Below, one piece after another: positions 17,133-25,086 of a stretch of DNA of 52,935 bases (the first letter of the stretch is position 1; each line of letters starts with the position of its first letter). Both the position numbers and the translations under genes were made by a program. The notes beneath the pieces are model-generated. The model saw only the letters and a list, made by a program, of their open reading frames with translations. It was not told where the DNA came from and did not search any database. This stretch comes from an uncultured Lachnospiraceae bacterium (GTDB taxonomy: Bacteria > Bacillota > Clostridia > Lachnospirales > Lachnospiraceae): NCBI GenBank assembly GCA_900550285.1, contig URRW01000017.1, forward strand, positions 1 through 52,935, written 5' to 3'.

Positions 17133-17233
17133 TTCCTTTTCTCTCCTTGTATGATAATTAGGAAGTTAATTATCACATGTTTCCTTCCTGGGGTGTAAAA
17201 TGTAGGGATGGTCTTACGATTTCTCTCATTTTC

Positions 17234-17740
17234 TTATCCTTTCACTGCTCCGGCAGTCATACCACTTATAATATACTTCTGCAAAATGACATAAAATACT
17301 AATTCAGGAAGCATGATCATCAGACTCGCTGCAATGATTCCACTATAATCCATGGTATATTGTCCTTTAAACATAGATGTCATTAACGACACTGTATTTA
17401 ATGCATTATTCTGAATAAAGGTTGAGGCAAACGGGAACTCATTGTAAATATAAACTGCATTAAAAATAATGATCGTCACGAACGTCGGTTTCATGACCGG
17501 AATCACAACTTTGGTACATAGCTTAAATAGATTGCAGCCGTCGATAACTGCTGCTTCTTCCAATTCTCCTGGGATATCTCTCAAAAATCTGGTAAACAGT
17601 AATGTGTTAAACGATATATTCACTGCAACATACGGCAGAATCAATCCCAAACGAGTTCCAAGGATTCCCATTAGTGAATCAATCCTGTATACTGGAAACA
17701 GTAGTACATTTATTGTATATGCCCTTAAAAAATCTGTCCA
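17234..17740 (-). pseudogene. Sugar ABC transporter permease (MalG/CUT1 type), C-terminal part only
   Basis: The readable protein contains the permease EAA loop (ELEEAAVIDGCNLFKL...) and the typical tail KYIISGMTAGAVKG, plus about four membrane helices. Family members are about 275 residues; only about 168 from this family remain, so the N-terminal third with the first helices is missing. The open frame continues upstream to a TTG at 17806, but that stretch (LEFLDRETETCE...) does not look like a permease. The coding is AT-rich compared with its surroundings. It would have acted with a second permease and a solute-binding protein, neither of which is here. The neighbouring glycosidase-like pseudogene suggests one degraded operon. 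Confidence 0.8.
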
Positions 17741-17822
17741 GTTTATTGTATCCGATTCAATTTCGCACGTCTCCGTTTCTCTGTCGAGAAACTCCAACGT
17801 ACTCAACAGGGTCTATCCGACC
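17741..17822 (-). other. Possible IS3-family end fragment at the permease truncation point
   Basis: On the minus strand one frame reads RIDPVEYVGVSRQRNGDVRN then stop, which recalls the (S)PVEYR close of IS3-family OrfB transposases. About 20 bases later comes CTGGACAG followed by a T run, resembling an IS3-type terminal sequence. The intact permease-like sequence begins there. The match is short and judged by eye only. Confidence 0.25.
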
Positions 17823-17830
17823 CACAAAAA

Positions 17831-17858
17831 GAGAGGAAAGCCTTTTTGCTTTCCTCTC
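17831..17858 (-). terminator. Intrinsic terminator of the serpin gene
   Basis: Perfect 11-bp stem GAGAGGAAAGC/GCTTTCCTCTC with a 6-nt loop, followed on the minus strand by CTTTTTGTGG. It lies 20 bases after the serpin stop. Confidence 0.85.
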
Positions 17859-17877
17859 CGCCTATCCTACCGTTATT

Positions 17878-19161
17878 TTATTTTTCCGCCGTTTCCAGCG
17901 TGTTGACAACGCCCGCAAACAGCACCTGCTGCCCCGCCTGCCCGGCGTCTCCTGTGAGCACAAAGCCAAATGGTCTGTCAAAGGTCAGCGCTACAGGCTC
18001 TGTCTCCGGCAAAAGCGCCATCCGCTCAATGCCCATCACCGTCACCGCAGCGGCGGTCAGCCCATCTTCATCCACCTCTATCATCGCCTTCTGCAGCGCC
18101 TCTGAAAGATACAGCGCCTCTCCCTCCATCAGGCCGGTCAGATGGCACGCCCGTTCATCGGTCAGCGGCACGCCCAGCGCCTCCAGCGCTTCCTTCAGGG
18201 AGAAAGGTTCGCTCTCCATCCTGAATCCGGGAAGGGAAAGCTGTACGCAGCGTTCCTCCGCCTCTTCTATCTTTTGAAGCTTTTTTGCATCCAGGCTTTT
18301 GAGCGCTTCCTCCGGGGAAATCCCCTGTTTCGGAAGAAAAAGCACCATTTCTCCGCCCTTTATCGTATTTAAAACGACCGCCTGCATCCTGCCGTCCTCG
18401 TAATACGCTGCGTGCTTGAGCTTCTGATTCATGAATACCGCATGCTCGTCGCCCTTTGCCCCGTAAAAGACACCGTCCGTATTATTCTCCTTCATAAACT
18501 GATTCGCCCAGGAATCCGAAAAATACAAGGCGTTTGCGATCGCCGCCGAAGTTGCCGGGTCGAAGGAATCTATCACCTTATCTATCTTTCCTTCCGTCTG
18601 CTCCTTCGCCCAGCGGTTCACCTCATTTACCGCCGAAGCGTCCGCGAAATCCACGTCAAACAGCTTTCCTCCGAATACTGTTTCAAACTGTTTTGCAAAG
18701 CTTTCATTTACCTTGCCATCCCTGCTCACAAACATGGCGTTCGCAATTTTCAGCGGGCCTTCGTAGGTCTCGCCCGCCTCTTCATACATCGCCCTTCTCT
18801 CCTCCTGTAACAGAAGAAGATTCAGTGCGCCCGCCATCTGATTCAGCTCCTCTGTGCTCAGTTTTCCTGCCCCAAGGACGTTTAACATCTCTTTTTTTGC
18901 CGCCTCATCGCTGCCGTTTACGAGCGCAGCCAGCGGGAGCCATACCGAATAGGGAGAAACGAGCAAATTTTCACCGCTCTTTTTTGCAGAGAGCAGCTCG
19001 TCTGTCAGCCGGAAAGCAAATCCGTTCGCGCCGTCCATATAGCTCTCCTTCTTTTCTTTTTCTGTCCGCACGTTCCGGGACGCCGCAAATGTCTGCGCCG
19101 GAGCCGCCTGTATGAGCATCGCGCCTGCAATAAGCAGAGCCATGACCTGTTTTCCGTTCAT
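17878..19161 (-). CDS. Secreted serpin (serine protease inhibitor family)
   Basis: 427 residues. A signal peptide is visible (MNGKQVMALLIAGAMLIQ, then small residues AAPAQTFAA before the likely cleavage). Serpin landmarks follow: NLLVSPYSVWLPLAAL, IANALYFSDSWANQF, and the hinge plus reactive loop VDEDGLTAAAVTVMGIERMA leading to FDRPFGFVL. By alignment to the usual P17 Glu, P1 would be Met with Arg at P2; P14 is Leu rather than Thr, which may slow loop insertion. The start at 19161 is preferred to an ATG 51 bases upstream, since it directly begins a signal peptide and has GGCGG upstream, and the probable promoter lies too close to the earlier ATG. Probably secreted and protective against host or bacterial proteases. 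Confidence 0.93.
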   Translation of the reverse strand: MNGKQVMALLIAGAMLIQAAPAQTFAASRNVRTEKEKKESYMDGANGFAFRLTDELLSAKKSGENLLVSPYSVWLPLAALVNGSDEAAKKEMLNVLGAGKLSTEELNQMAGALNLLLLQEERRAMYEEAGETYEGPLKIANAMFVSRDGKVNESFAKQFETVFGGKLFDVDFADASAVNEVNRWAKEQTEGKIDKVIDSFDPATSAAIANALYFSDSWANQFMKENNTDGVFYGAKGDEHAVFMNQKLKHAAYYEDGRMQAVVLNTIKGGEMVLFLPKQGISPEEALKSLDAKKLQKIEEAEERCVQLSLPGFRMESEPFSLKEALEALGVPLTDERACHLTGLMEGEALYLSEALQKAMIEVDEDGLTAAAVTVMGIERMALLPETEPVALTFDRPFGFVLTGDAGQAGQQVLFAGVVNTLETAEK

Positions 19162-19217
19162 ATCCTTACCGCCTTTCTTTCTGGATGATTTTTGTGTCCG
19201 TTCTGTTTTCATCCATA

Positions 19218-19246
19218 TAAACGCAGGACGCTGCCGAAAAGTTGCG
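19218..19246 (-). promoter_or_regulatory. ECF-sigma-like promoter of the serpin gene
   Basis: On the minus strand CGCAAC (19246-19241), 17 nt beginning TTTTCGG, then CGTTTA (19223-19218). The AAC...CGT spacing is that of ECF promoters such as those read by SigW/SigV. There is no good sigma-A promoter nearby. The expected transcript start lies near 19210, consistent with the serpin start at 19161. Confidence 0.4.
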
Positions 19247-19318
19247 GAAATCTTAAAATCTGTTTTTACTTTTTTATCTTTTCCGCGACCCCGTATCGGC
19301 TGTGGGGCAGATACCCCC

Positions 19319-20059
19319 TTACATATTCCCGAACATCCAGTCCTTCATCACCCCGAAAAATTCCCGCAGCATATTGTTCGGCAGAAAATAGACGCCGGAG
19401 GGCGCTGCGATGCCTTCCGCTTCTGAAAAGCCGTTCGCCTTTGCCAGGCGCACGCCCCGGAAAACATGAAAATTGCTTGTAACGATTCCTATATTTTCTA
19501 TATCGTCAGGGATAAGCTTCCGGGAATTTTGAATATTCTGAACCGTATTCCGCGAAGAATCCTCCAGAATCAGCCGGTCGGCTCCGATGCCCTTTTCCAC
19601 AAGATAGGCATACATCCCTTCCGCCTCGCTGACCGGCTCGTTTTCGCCCTTCCCTCCCGAAAGCACGCAGAGAGTGTCCGGATTTTCCTGAAGATACTCG
19701 TATGCCCTATCCAGCCGCTTTGCCAGCGCCACGCTCGGCCCGTTTTCCTTCATCTGCGCCCCGAGCACCACGATATAAGGAAGCTTCCCGCTCCCCTCTG
19801 CAAAAAATCCGCTGACGATAAGGCCTTCCACAGCCAGAAAGCAGGCAAGCCCCGCTCCCAGGACCGCCAGCGCCGTCGCCCTTACCGGCTGAGGAAGCCT
19901 CTCCCACAGCCCCTTCTGCAGCAAAAAGCCCGTTCCCGCACACAAAAATGCCGCCGCAAGCCAGACGAGAAAAAATTTTGTTCCCGCCGCCTTCGACGCG
20001 ATCACTCCGATGCAGTAGAGCGCAAACAGCGCCGCAAGCGCATAGAAAACCACCGCCAC
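19319..20059 (-). CDS. YdcF/SanA-like (DUF218) membrane protein
   Basis: 246 residues: about three to four N-terminal membrane helices, then a DUF218 domain from about residue 95 with YIVVLGAQMKENGPS, CVLSGGKGENEPVSEAEGM, LILEDSSRNTVQN and VTSNFHVFR. These DUF218 motifs are found in proteins linked to envelope maturation and vancomycin sensitivity (SanA) and to SAM binding (YdcF); the reaction is not known. The GTG at 20059 is chosen because AGGGAGG lies about 8 nt upstream; a longer version from an ATG at 20104 would overlap the asparaginase gene by 26 bases. Confidence 0.87.
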   Translation of the reverse strand: MAVVFYALAALFALYCIGVIASKAAGTKFFLVWLAAAFLCAGTGFLLQKGLWERLPQPVRATALAVLGAGLACFLAVEGLIVSGFFAEGSGKLPYIVVLGAQMKENGPSVALAKRLDRAYEYLQENPDTLCVLSGGKGENEPVSEAEGMYAYLVEKGIGADRLILEDSSRNTVQNIQNSRKLIPDDIENIGIVTSNFHVFRGVRLAKANGFSEAEGIAAPSGVYFLPNNMLREFFGVMKDWMFGNM

Positions 20060-20078
20060 CCTCTGTCCTCCCTTTTTT

Positions 20079-21092
20079 TCACGATTCGTTCCGGAAAATG
20101 TCATAATTCACCTTCGTATAAAAGAGCTTCTCCATCTCTTTTCTGTCCTCGATATGAAGCCCCAGTATCCACATTATCTTCGCAAAAACCGCCTCCAGCG
20201 TCATGTCGTAGGTTTCCAGAAACGGCAGATGATCCTTTGCCTGTCTCCCCACCACATAGGTTCCCATGCTGCTTCCCTCATAGGTCACCTGCGTCGCCAT
20301 TATCAGCACCTTTTCATGGTCGCGGTATTTTTTCATTTCAGAAAGGAACAGCTCCGTCAGACCGTCCGGCAGACCGCCGACGCCGAAGCCCTCCACGATG
20401 ATACAGTCGTACGTTTTTAAAATATACGGGATGAGCTCCGGTGACATGCCCGGCGTCAGCTTTAATAAAAACACCTTCCGATCCATCCGGTCATAGAAGC
20501 GGACCTTTCTCTCCTCTTTTTCCTGTCCCTGAATATAATAAACGACCACATCATCCTGAATCTTTCCAAGCACCGGAAAGTTGATGCTGGAAAAAGCATT
20601 ATAACTAAACGTCGCCGTCTTTTTCGCCCGCGTGCCCGCGATGATGTTGCCGTCAAATACGAGCATCACATCCCGGCTCCTTGCATCCAGCGCACAGCGG
20701 ATACTGTCATGCAGGTTTTTGCGCGCGTCCGTAATCTCTAAAAGGATCGATTTCTGCGCGCCCGTCAGCACGATAGGCTTCGGGGAATCCTGTATCAGAT
20801 AGGAAAGCGCCGCCGCGGTATACGCCATCGTATCCGTACCGTGGCAGATCAGAAAGGCGTCATAGCTTTCATAATTTTCCCGTATCAGCCGTGCCAGAAG
20901 CAGCCAGTGCTCCACATCCATATTGGTGGAATCGATGCTGCACACCTCGTACGGCACAAGCTCGCACACGTCCTCAAATTCCTTCACATACTGCAGGAAA
21001 TCTTCAGAAGAAAGCACAGGGGACAGGCCGCTGCCGCTGTCCCCTGAGGCTATCGTCCCCCCTGTTGTCAAAAGAAGTATCCTCTTTTTCAT
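20079..21092 (-). CDS. L-asparaginase, type I-like
   Basis: 337 residues. Both catalytic threonine motifs are present: LLTTGGTIAS at the N-terminus and CHGTDTMAYTAA near residue 85, with AQKSILLEITDARKNL matching the lid and conserved Lys region. No signal peptide, so it is probably cytosolic and converts asparagine to aspartate plus ammonia. The start ATG overlaps the dut stop as ATGA. In a tight run nrdD-nrdG-dut-asparaginase, all minus strand, probably one transcript. Confidence 0.93.
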   Translation of the reverse strand: MKKRILLLTTGGTIASGDSGSGLSPVLSSEDFLQYVKEFEDVCELVPYEVCSIDSTNMDVEHWLLLARLIRENYESYDAFLICHGTDTMAYTAAALSYLIQDSPKPIVLTGAQKSILLEITDARKNLHDSIRCALDARSRDVMLVFDGNIIAGTRAKKTATFSYNAFSSINFPVLGKIQDDVVVYYIQGQEKEERKVRFYDRMDRKVFLLKLTPGMSPELIPYILKTYDCIIVEGFGVGGLPDGLTELFLSEMKKYRDHEKVLIMATQVTYEGSSMGTYVVGRQAKDHLPFLETYDMTLEAVFAKIMWILGLHIEDRKEMEKLFYTKVNYDIFRNES

Positions 21093-21661
21093 CCGTTCGC
21101 CTCCGCTTTTTTCAAAGCCGGATGACCCGTCCCGTTCATTTCTTGACCATTTCGGTCAGTACTTCCGAAGCCTCCGTTTCTGATGCCGTCCGCGCTGTCG
21201 TCCTCCGTGATGCCGTAGGGCATGAATATTCCCTGCATAAAGCCTTCTCCGGGGCGTACCTCCAGCACCTTTTCCTCGTTGGAGTCATTGGTCAGCTTCG
21301 CCATGATATGGCCTTCGTTATCTGAAAAATAATAATCGCTGTCGATGATGCCGACCGTATTGTTTAACTGTAAGCGATACTTAAAGCCCTGTCCGCTTCT
21401 GGGAAACAGGCACAATACCCAGTCCATATCCATCCGTGCCCGAATCCCCGTCGGGATTTTTATCGTTTCTCCCGGCTTTAACACAAATGCCACCGGCGCA
21501 TAAAAATCATAGCCTGCGCTTCCGGCGGTCGCGCGCCGGGGCAGACAGATATTATCATAAACTGCCCGAATCTCCTCCGCCTCATGTCCAGGGAACGTAT
21601 CCGCAAAATCCCTTTCATACTGTGCAAAGCTTACCTTTTCAAATGCCGCTATCCGTTTCAT
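21089..21661 (-). CDS. dut: dUTP diphosphatase (dUTPase)
   Basis: 190 residues, longer than the 140-150 of a minimal trimeric dUTPase because of an N-terminal extension of about 40 residues. Conserved motifs are readable: SAGYDFYAP (motif 1), LFPRSG (motif 2), NTVGIIDSDY (motif 3) and the C-terminal GGFGSTDRNG (motif 5). The enzyme removes dUTP and supplies dUMP. Its ATG overlaps the nrdG stop (ATGA), coupling it to the ribonucleotide reductase genes, a sensible functional link in deoxynucleotide supply. Confidence 0.92.
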   Translation of the reverse strand: MKRIAAFEKVSFAQYERDFADTFPGHEAEEIRAVYDNICLPRRATAGSAGYDFYAPVAFVLKPGETIKIPTGIRARMDMDWVLCLFPRSGQGFKYRLQLNNTVGIIDSDYYFSDNEGHIMAKLTNDSNEEKVLEVRPGEGFMQGIFMPYGITEDDSADGIRNGGFGSTDRNGQEMNGTGHPALKKAEANG

Positions 21662-22191
21662 ATCCGAGCCGTTTCCTCCTCATTCATATAGTCGCTGCAA
21701 TATAAGACTGCTTCTGATGTATCCTCCTGTGCCAGCGTTTTTTTCACATCTATGACACGCTGGTTTTTACTGCCTTTCCACAGAAGCCTCTGATCTTTTA
21801 ACGATTCCTCAAACCTGCCGTCCACGCAGACGTCCACATGTTTAAAAAGCGCAAGACCGCAAATATCCTCCCACAGATATCCGGTGTAGAGCCAGACAGT
21901 TTTTTGAGGAAAACGCTCCTTTACCCTTATGAGCAGCGCTTCCACGTCTTTTCTGCTGCCGGGATAAAGCGGATCTCCGCCCGAAAGGGTCAGACCGGAA
22001 ATATAAGATTTTTCCAGCTGGTCAAAAATCTCCTTTTCTGCAGCCCCGTCAAACTCCAGCCCGCCATTCTCATCCCATGTGACCGGATTGTGGCAGCCCG
22101 GGCAACGGTGGGGACAGCCTGCAAGCCATAATACCGCTCGCAGGCCGTCCCCGTTTTTCATGTCATCCTTTGTTATGTTGTGGTACCTCAT
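21658..22191 (-). CDS. nrdG: Anaerobic ribonucleotide reductase activating protein
   Basis: 177 residues. Radical SAM motif CPHRCPGCHNP (CxxxCxxC) near the N-terminus, followed by SGGDPLYPGSR and TGYLWEDI, typical of NrdG. It uses SAM and a 4Fe-4S cluster to put the glycyl radical on NrdD. It begins immediately after the nrdD stop (no gap) and ends in a 4-base overlap with dut. Confidence 0.96.
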   Translation of the reverse strand: MRYHNITKDDMKNGDGLRAVLWLAGCPHRCPGCHNPVTWDENGGLEFDGAAEKEIFDQLEKSYISGLTLSGGDPLYPGSRKDVEALLIRVKERFPQKTVWLYTGYLWEDICGLALFKHVDVCVDGRFEESLKDQRLLWKGSKNQRVIDVKKTLAQEDTSEAVLYCSDYMNEEETARI

Positions 22192-24372
22192 TTACATTGA
22201 TTTCCTTTCGGCTATCTCCGCCATCTTGGCTTCATTTAAACGGGTGTCGCCATGCACTCTTGAATACGAGAGATAACCGTTCATCCGGTCTATCTTTGTC
22301 AGATTTCTGCTTCCGCAGGCAGGACATACATCCATTTCCAGCTCCTGATGCCCACAGTCGTCGCAGTATGCCAGCGAAAGGTTCACACCTTCATAATATC
22401 CAAGCTCCATTGCGCGCCGTATCAGCGTGCGCACCGCCTCCAGATTGTAATCGATAGGATATTTTACATACTGTATTTTCCCGCCATTGCACAGATTCCA
22501 GAAACGTCCTTCGAGATTCTGCTTTTCAATGGGCGTGATATCCTCCGTCACATGGCAATGAAAAGAATTGCTCACATATTCCCTGTCGGAAACACCCTCA
22601 ATGACACCGTATTTTTCCCGGAACTGCTTTACCTGAAGCCCGCAGAGATTCTCTGCCGGAGTACCGTATATCGCATACAGGTTACCGTCCTCTTCCTTGT
22701 ACTGCGTCACTTTTTTGTTGATATATTCCATGACCTCCAGCGCAAAGGCGCCGTCCTGCGTGATGGACTTTCCGTTATAGAGCATCTGCAGCTCGTTTAA
22801 CGCCGTGATGCCAAATGATGCCGTCGCCGACTTCAAAAGCGGTCCAATTTTATCTGTCAGTTTTAAATGTCCGCCCAGGAATCCGCCTTCACAGTATGCC
22901 AACGGATTGGTAGAAGCCCGCATTTCGCTCAGATATGCATACGTACGGATATGAAGCTGCCGTATCAGCTCCAGATAATAGTCCAGCACCTCATAAAAAT
23001 CACGATTTTCCTGGCGCGCCTTCGCCAGTATCATCGGCAGATGCAGCGATACCGCGCCAATATTGAAGCGGCCAACAAACACCGGCTTATCCTCTTTATC
23101 TGCCGGATACATCCCGCCCCGTTCATACCACGGGGACAAAAAGGCACGGCAGCCCATCGGAGAAACGACCCTGCCGTATTTCCGATACATCTCCGGCACA
23201 TACCCCTCACCTGTCAGAGAAAGCCAATCCGGATACATCGTCTTTGCGCTGCAGCGCACGCCAGCCTCAAATACATCCTCCAGCGGCTTTCCGGGGCCGT
23301 GCAGATTTTCATCGTATAAAAAGACTATCTTGGGGAACAGCACCGGCTTTTTGCATCCTGATTTCCCCTGTCCCTTTCTTCTCACATTCAGCATGCAGAC
23401 TGTCGCAAGCTTTGCAAAGCGCCCTGTTCCCGTTCCCGCGGTCACCGTGATGAACGGATAATCGCCGCGGCTGCTCGCCACGGTGTTAAACTTGTACTCC
23501 CAGCCCTGAAAGCCCTGTTCCATCTCGCGCACCACATCCTGGTATGCCACCTCCTCCGCCTTCTCCTGCGGAATACCGAGCGAAACATATTTCTCCACAT
23601 CCCGGTCGTAGGACTTCTGTGCATAAGGCTCCAGTATCAGATCCACGCTCGGCACGGTAAAGCCGCCGTACTGCTGGCTTGCCGCGCTCAGCACGATGTC
23701 TCCTATCACGTCAAACGCCACATCCAGCGTTTTAGGCTCGTTATACCAGATATTTCCCATCTCAAAGCCGCCCTTTAACACATGCTCCACGTCAAAAAGA
23801 CAGCAGTTCATCGTGTCCCTTCTGGCGGACATATCGTGGATATAGATATAGCCGTCCCGGCACGCCTGTATCTCCTCTGTCGTCATGAAAAACTTCTGAT
23901 ACAGCTCTTTGTTCAGCTGGTTAAATATCAGACTCCGTTTTGTCGATACCAGCGCCGAATCCGTGTTGGAATTTTCCTTATCTCCGATATACATGATGGA
24001 CTGGCTCTTTTTATAAACGTCGTCCAGCATCCGCACGAAATCCTGTTTATAATTGCGGTAATCCCGATAGCTCTTCGCAACAACGGGCTTTACCCTTTCC
24101 AGCGCACTCTCTACGATATTATGCATCATAGCGATAGGCACTTCGGTATACCCCAGTTCATCTATCTTCTCCACCACATGGATGCAGATTATCTCTTTTT
24201 CTTCCTCTGTAAAACGGGTCAGGGCGCGATATGCGCTCTTTCCTACTGCCTCGATGACTTTCCGGACGTTAAAATCCTCTTTGCTCCCGTCCTTTTTTAT
24301 CACCTTTACCGCCTGCTTAGGACGGTATTTCTTTCCGTAATCAGTCGTTTCACTCTGTCTGTTTTCCGGCAT
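22192..24372 (-). CDS. nrdD: Anaerobic ribonucleoside-triphosphate reductase
   Basis: 726 residues. An N-terminal ATP cone (VIKKDGSKEDFNVRKVIEA) senses ATP/dATP. The catalytic barrel follows. Near the C-terminus four cysteines in CDDCG and CPACG form the zinc site and YSRVHGDTRLN carries the glycyl radical Gly. It makes dNTPs without oxygen, using the NrdG-generated radical. GAGGAAAGA precedes the ATG. The gene is unusually poor in GATC: none within 22201-23400. Confidence 0.97.
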   Translation of the reverse strand: MPENRQSETTDYGKKYRPKQAVKVIKKDGSKEDFNVRKVIEAVGKSAYRALTRFTEEEKEIICIHVVEKIDELGYTEVPIAMMHNIVESALERVKPVVAKSYRDYRNYKQDFVRMLDDVYKKSQSIMYIGDKENSNTDSALVSTKRSLIFNQLNKELYQKFFMTTEEIQACRDGYIYIHDMSARRDTMNCCLFDVEHVLKGGFEMGNIWYNEPKTLDVAFDVIGDIVLSAASQQYGGFTVPSVDLILEPYAQKSYDRDVEKYVSLGIPQEKAEEVAYQDVVREMEQGFQGWEYKFNTVASSRGDYPFITVTAGTGTGRFAKLATVCMLNVRRKGQGKSGCKKPVLFPKIVFLYDENLHGPGKPLEDVFEAGVRCSAKTMYPDWLSLTGEGYVPEMYRKYGRVVSPMGCRAFLSPWYERGGMYPADKEDKPVFVGRFNIGAVSLHLPMILAKARQENRDFYEVLDYYLELIRQLHIRTYAYLSEMRASTNPLAYCEGGFLGGHLKLTDKIGPLLKSATASFGITALNELQMLYNGKSITQDGAFALEVMEYINKKVTQYKEEDGNLYAIYGTPAENLCGLQVKQFREKYGVIEGVSDREYVSNSFHCHVTEDITPIEKQNLEGRFWNLCNGGKIQYVKYPIDYNLEAVRTLIRRAMELGYYEGVNLSLAYCDDCGHQELEMDVCPACGSRNLTKIDRMNGYLSYSRVHGDTRLNEAKMAEIAERKSM

Positions 24373-24398
24373 TCTTTCCTCTTTCCTGTTTTAGCTTT

Positions 24399-24569
24399 TT
24401 ATACTGCTGCGGAATCTTTGTTTTCCTTCGCCTCCTGCTCCTCTTTGCGGTCCTTTTTGCGGCGCATATTGATGCCGATCGCAACAGCGGCCCCGCCAAC
24501 TGCGATAAATACTGCAAATACAAGCAGATACGATAAAAATGAATTTAAAAATGCTGTCAGATTGCTCAT
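24399..24569 (-). CDS. Small single-helix membrane protein, unknown function
   Basis: 56 residues from an ATG with AAGGAGAG 7 nt upstream. One hydrophobic helix (SYLLVFAVFIAVGGAAVAIGI) followed by a charged Arg/Lys/Glu tail (NMRRKKDRKEEQEAKENKD), so it probably sits in the membrane with its tail in the cytosol. It lies 26 bases before nrdD and 39 bases after rnhA in the same direction. Similar short proteins are familiar in Lachnospiraceae, but I know of no function. Confidence 0.7.
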   Translation of the reverse strand: MSNLTAFLNSFLSYLLVFAVFIAVGGAAVAIGINMRRKKDRKEEQEAKENKDSAAV

Positions 24570-24608
24570 GTTTTTTCTCTCCTTACTGCCGTCTAAACGG
24601 CACATTGT

Positions 24609-25082
24609 TTATACAAAAGGGTCTGTCAGAAGGTCAGTGCCGTCCGCCGCCGTGGTGGCAAGCCTGTCGCACCTTTCATTTTCCGGATGTCCTGCGTGCC
24701 CCTTGACCCATGTAAAGTGCAATACATGGGGCTGTGCCGCGGCCAGCAGCCGCTTCCACAGGTCCACATTTTTAACCGGGCCGGAAGCACCTTTCCAGTT
24801 TTTTTTCAGCCAGCCGTCTATCCATTTTTTATTAAAAGCATCCGTCACATATTTTGAGTCGGATACTATCTCTACCTGACACGGCTTTGTCAGCGCCTCC
24901 AGTCCGACGATCACAGCCATCAGCTCCATCCGGTTATTGGTCGTCTTTTTATAACCTGCAGAAAATTCCCTCTCGTGCAGATTTCCTTTGCTGTCCACAA
25001 ACTGCAGTACCGCCCCGTAGCCGCCCGGTCCGTCCGGATTTCCGCGGGCAGCTCCGTCCGTGTATAAAGTCACTTCCATCAT
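24609..25082 (-). CDS. rnhA: Ribonuclease HI
   Basis: 157 residues. Catalytic acidic residues are visible in LYTDGAARGNPDG (Asp), NNRMELMAVI (Glu), IVSDSKYV (Asp) and ERCDRLATTA (Asp), with HFTWVKGHAGHPEN providing the conserved His. It degrades RNA in RNA-DNA hybrids. Two adjacent ATG codons (25082 and 25079) could each be the start; AGGAG is upstream. It follows the MutS-like gene by 4 bases. Confidence 0.95.
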   Translation of the reverse strand: MMEVTLYTDGAARGNPDGPGGYGAVLQFVDSKGNLHEREFSAGYKKTTNNRMELMAVIVGLEALTKPCQVEIVSDSKYVTDAFNKKWIDGWLKKNWKGASGPVKNVDLWKRLLAAAQPHVLHFTWVKGHAGHPENERCDRLATTAADGTDLLTDPFV

Positions 25083-25086
25083 GCTG

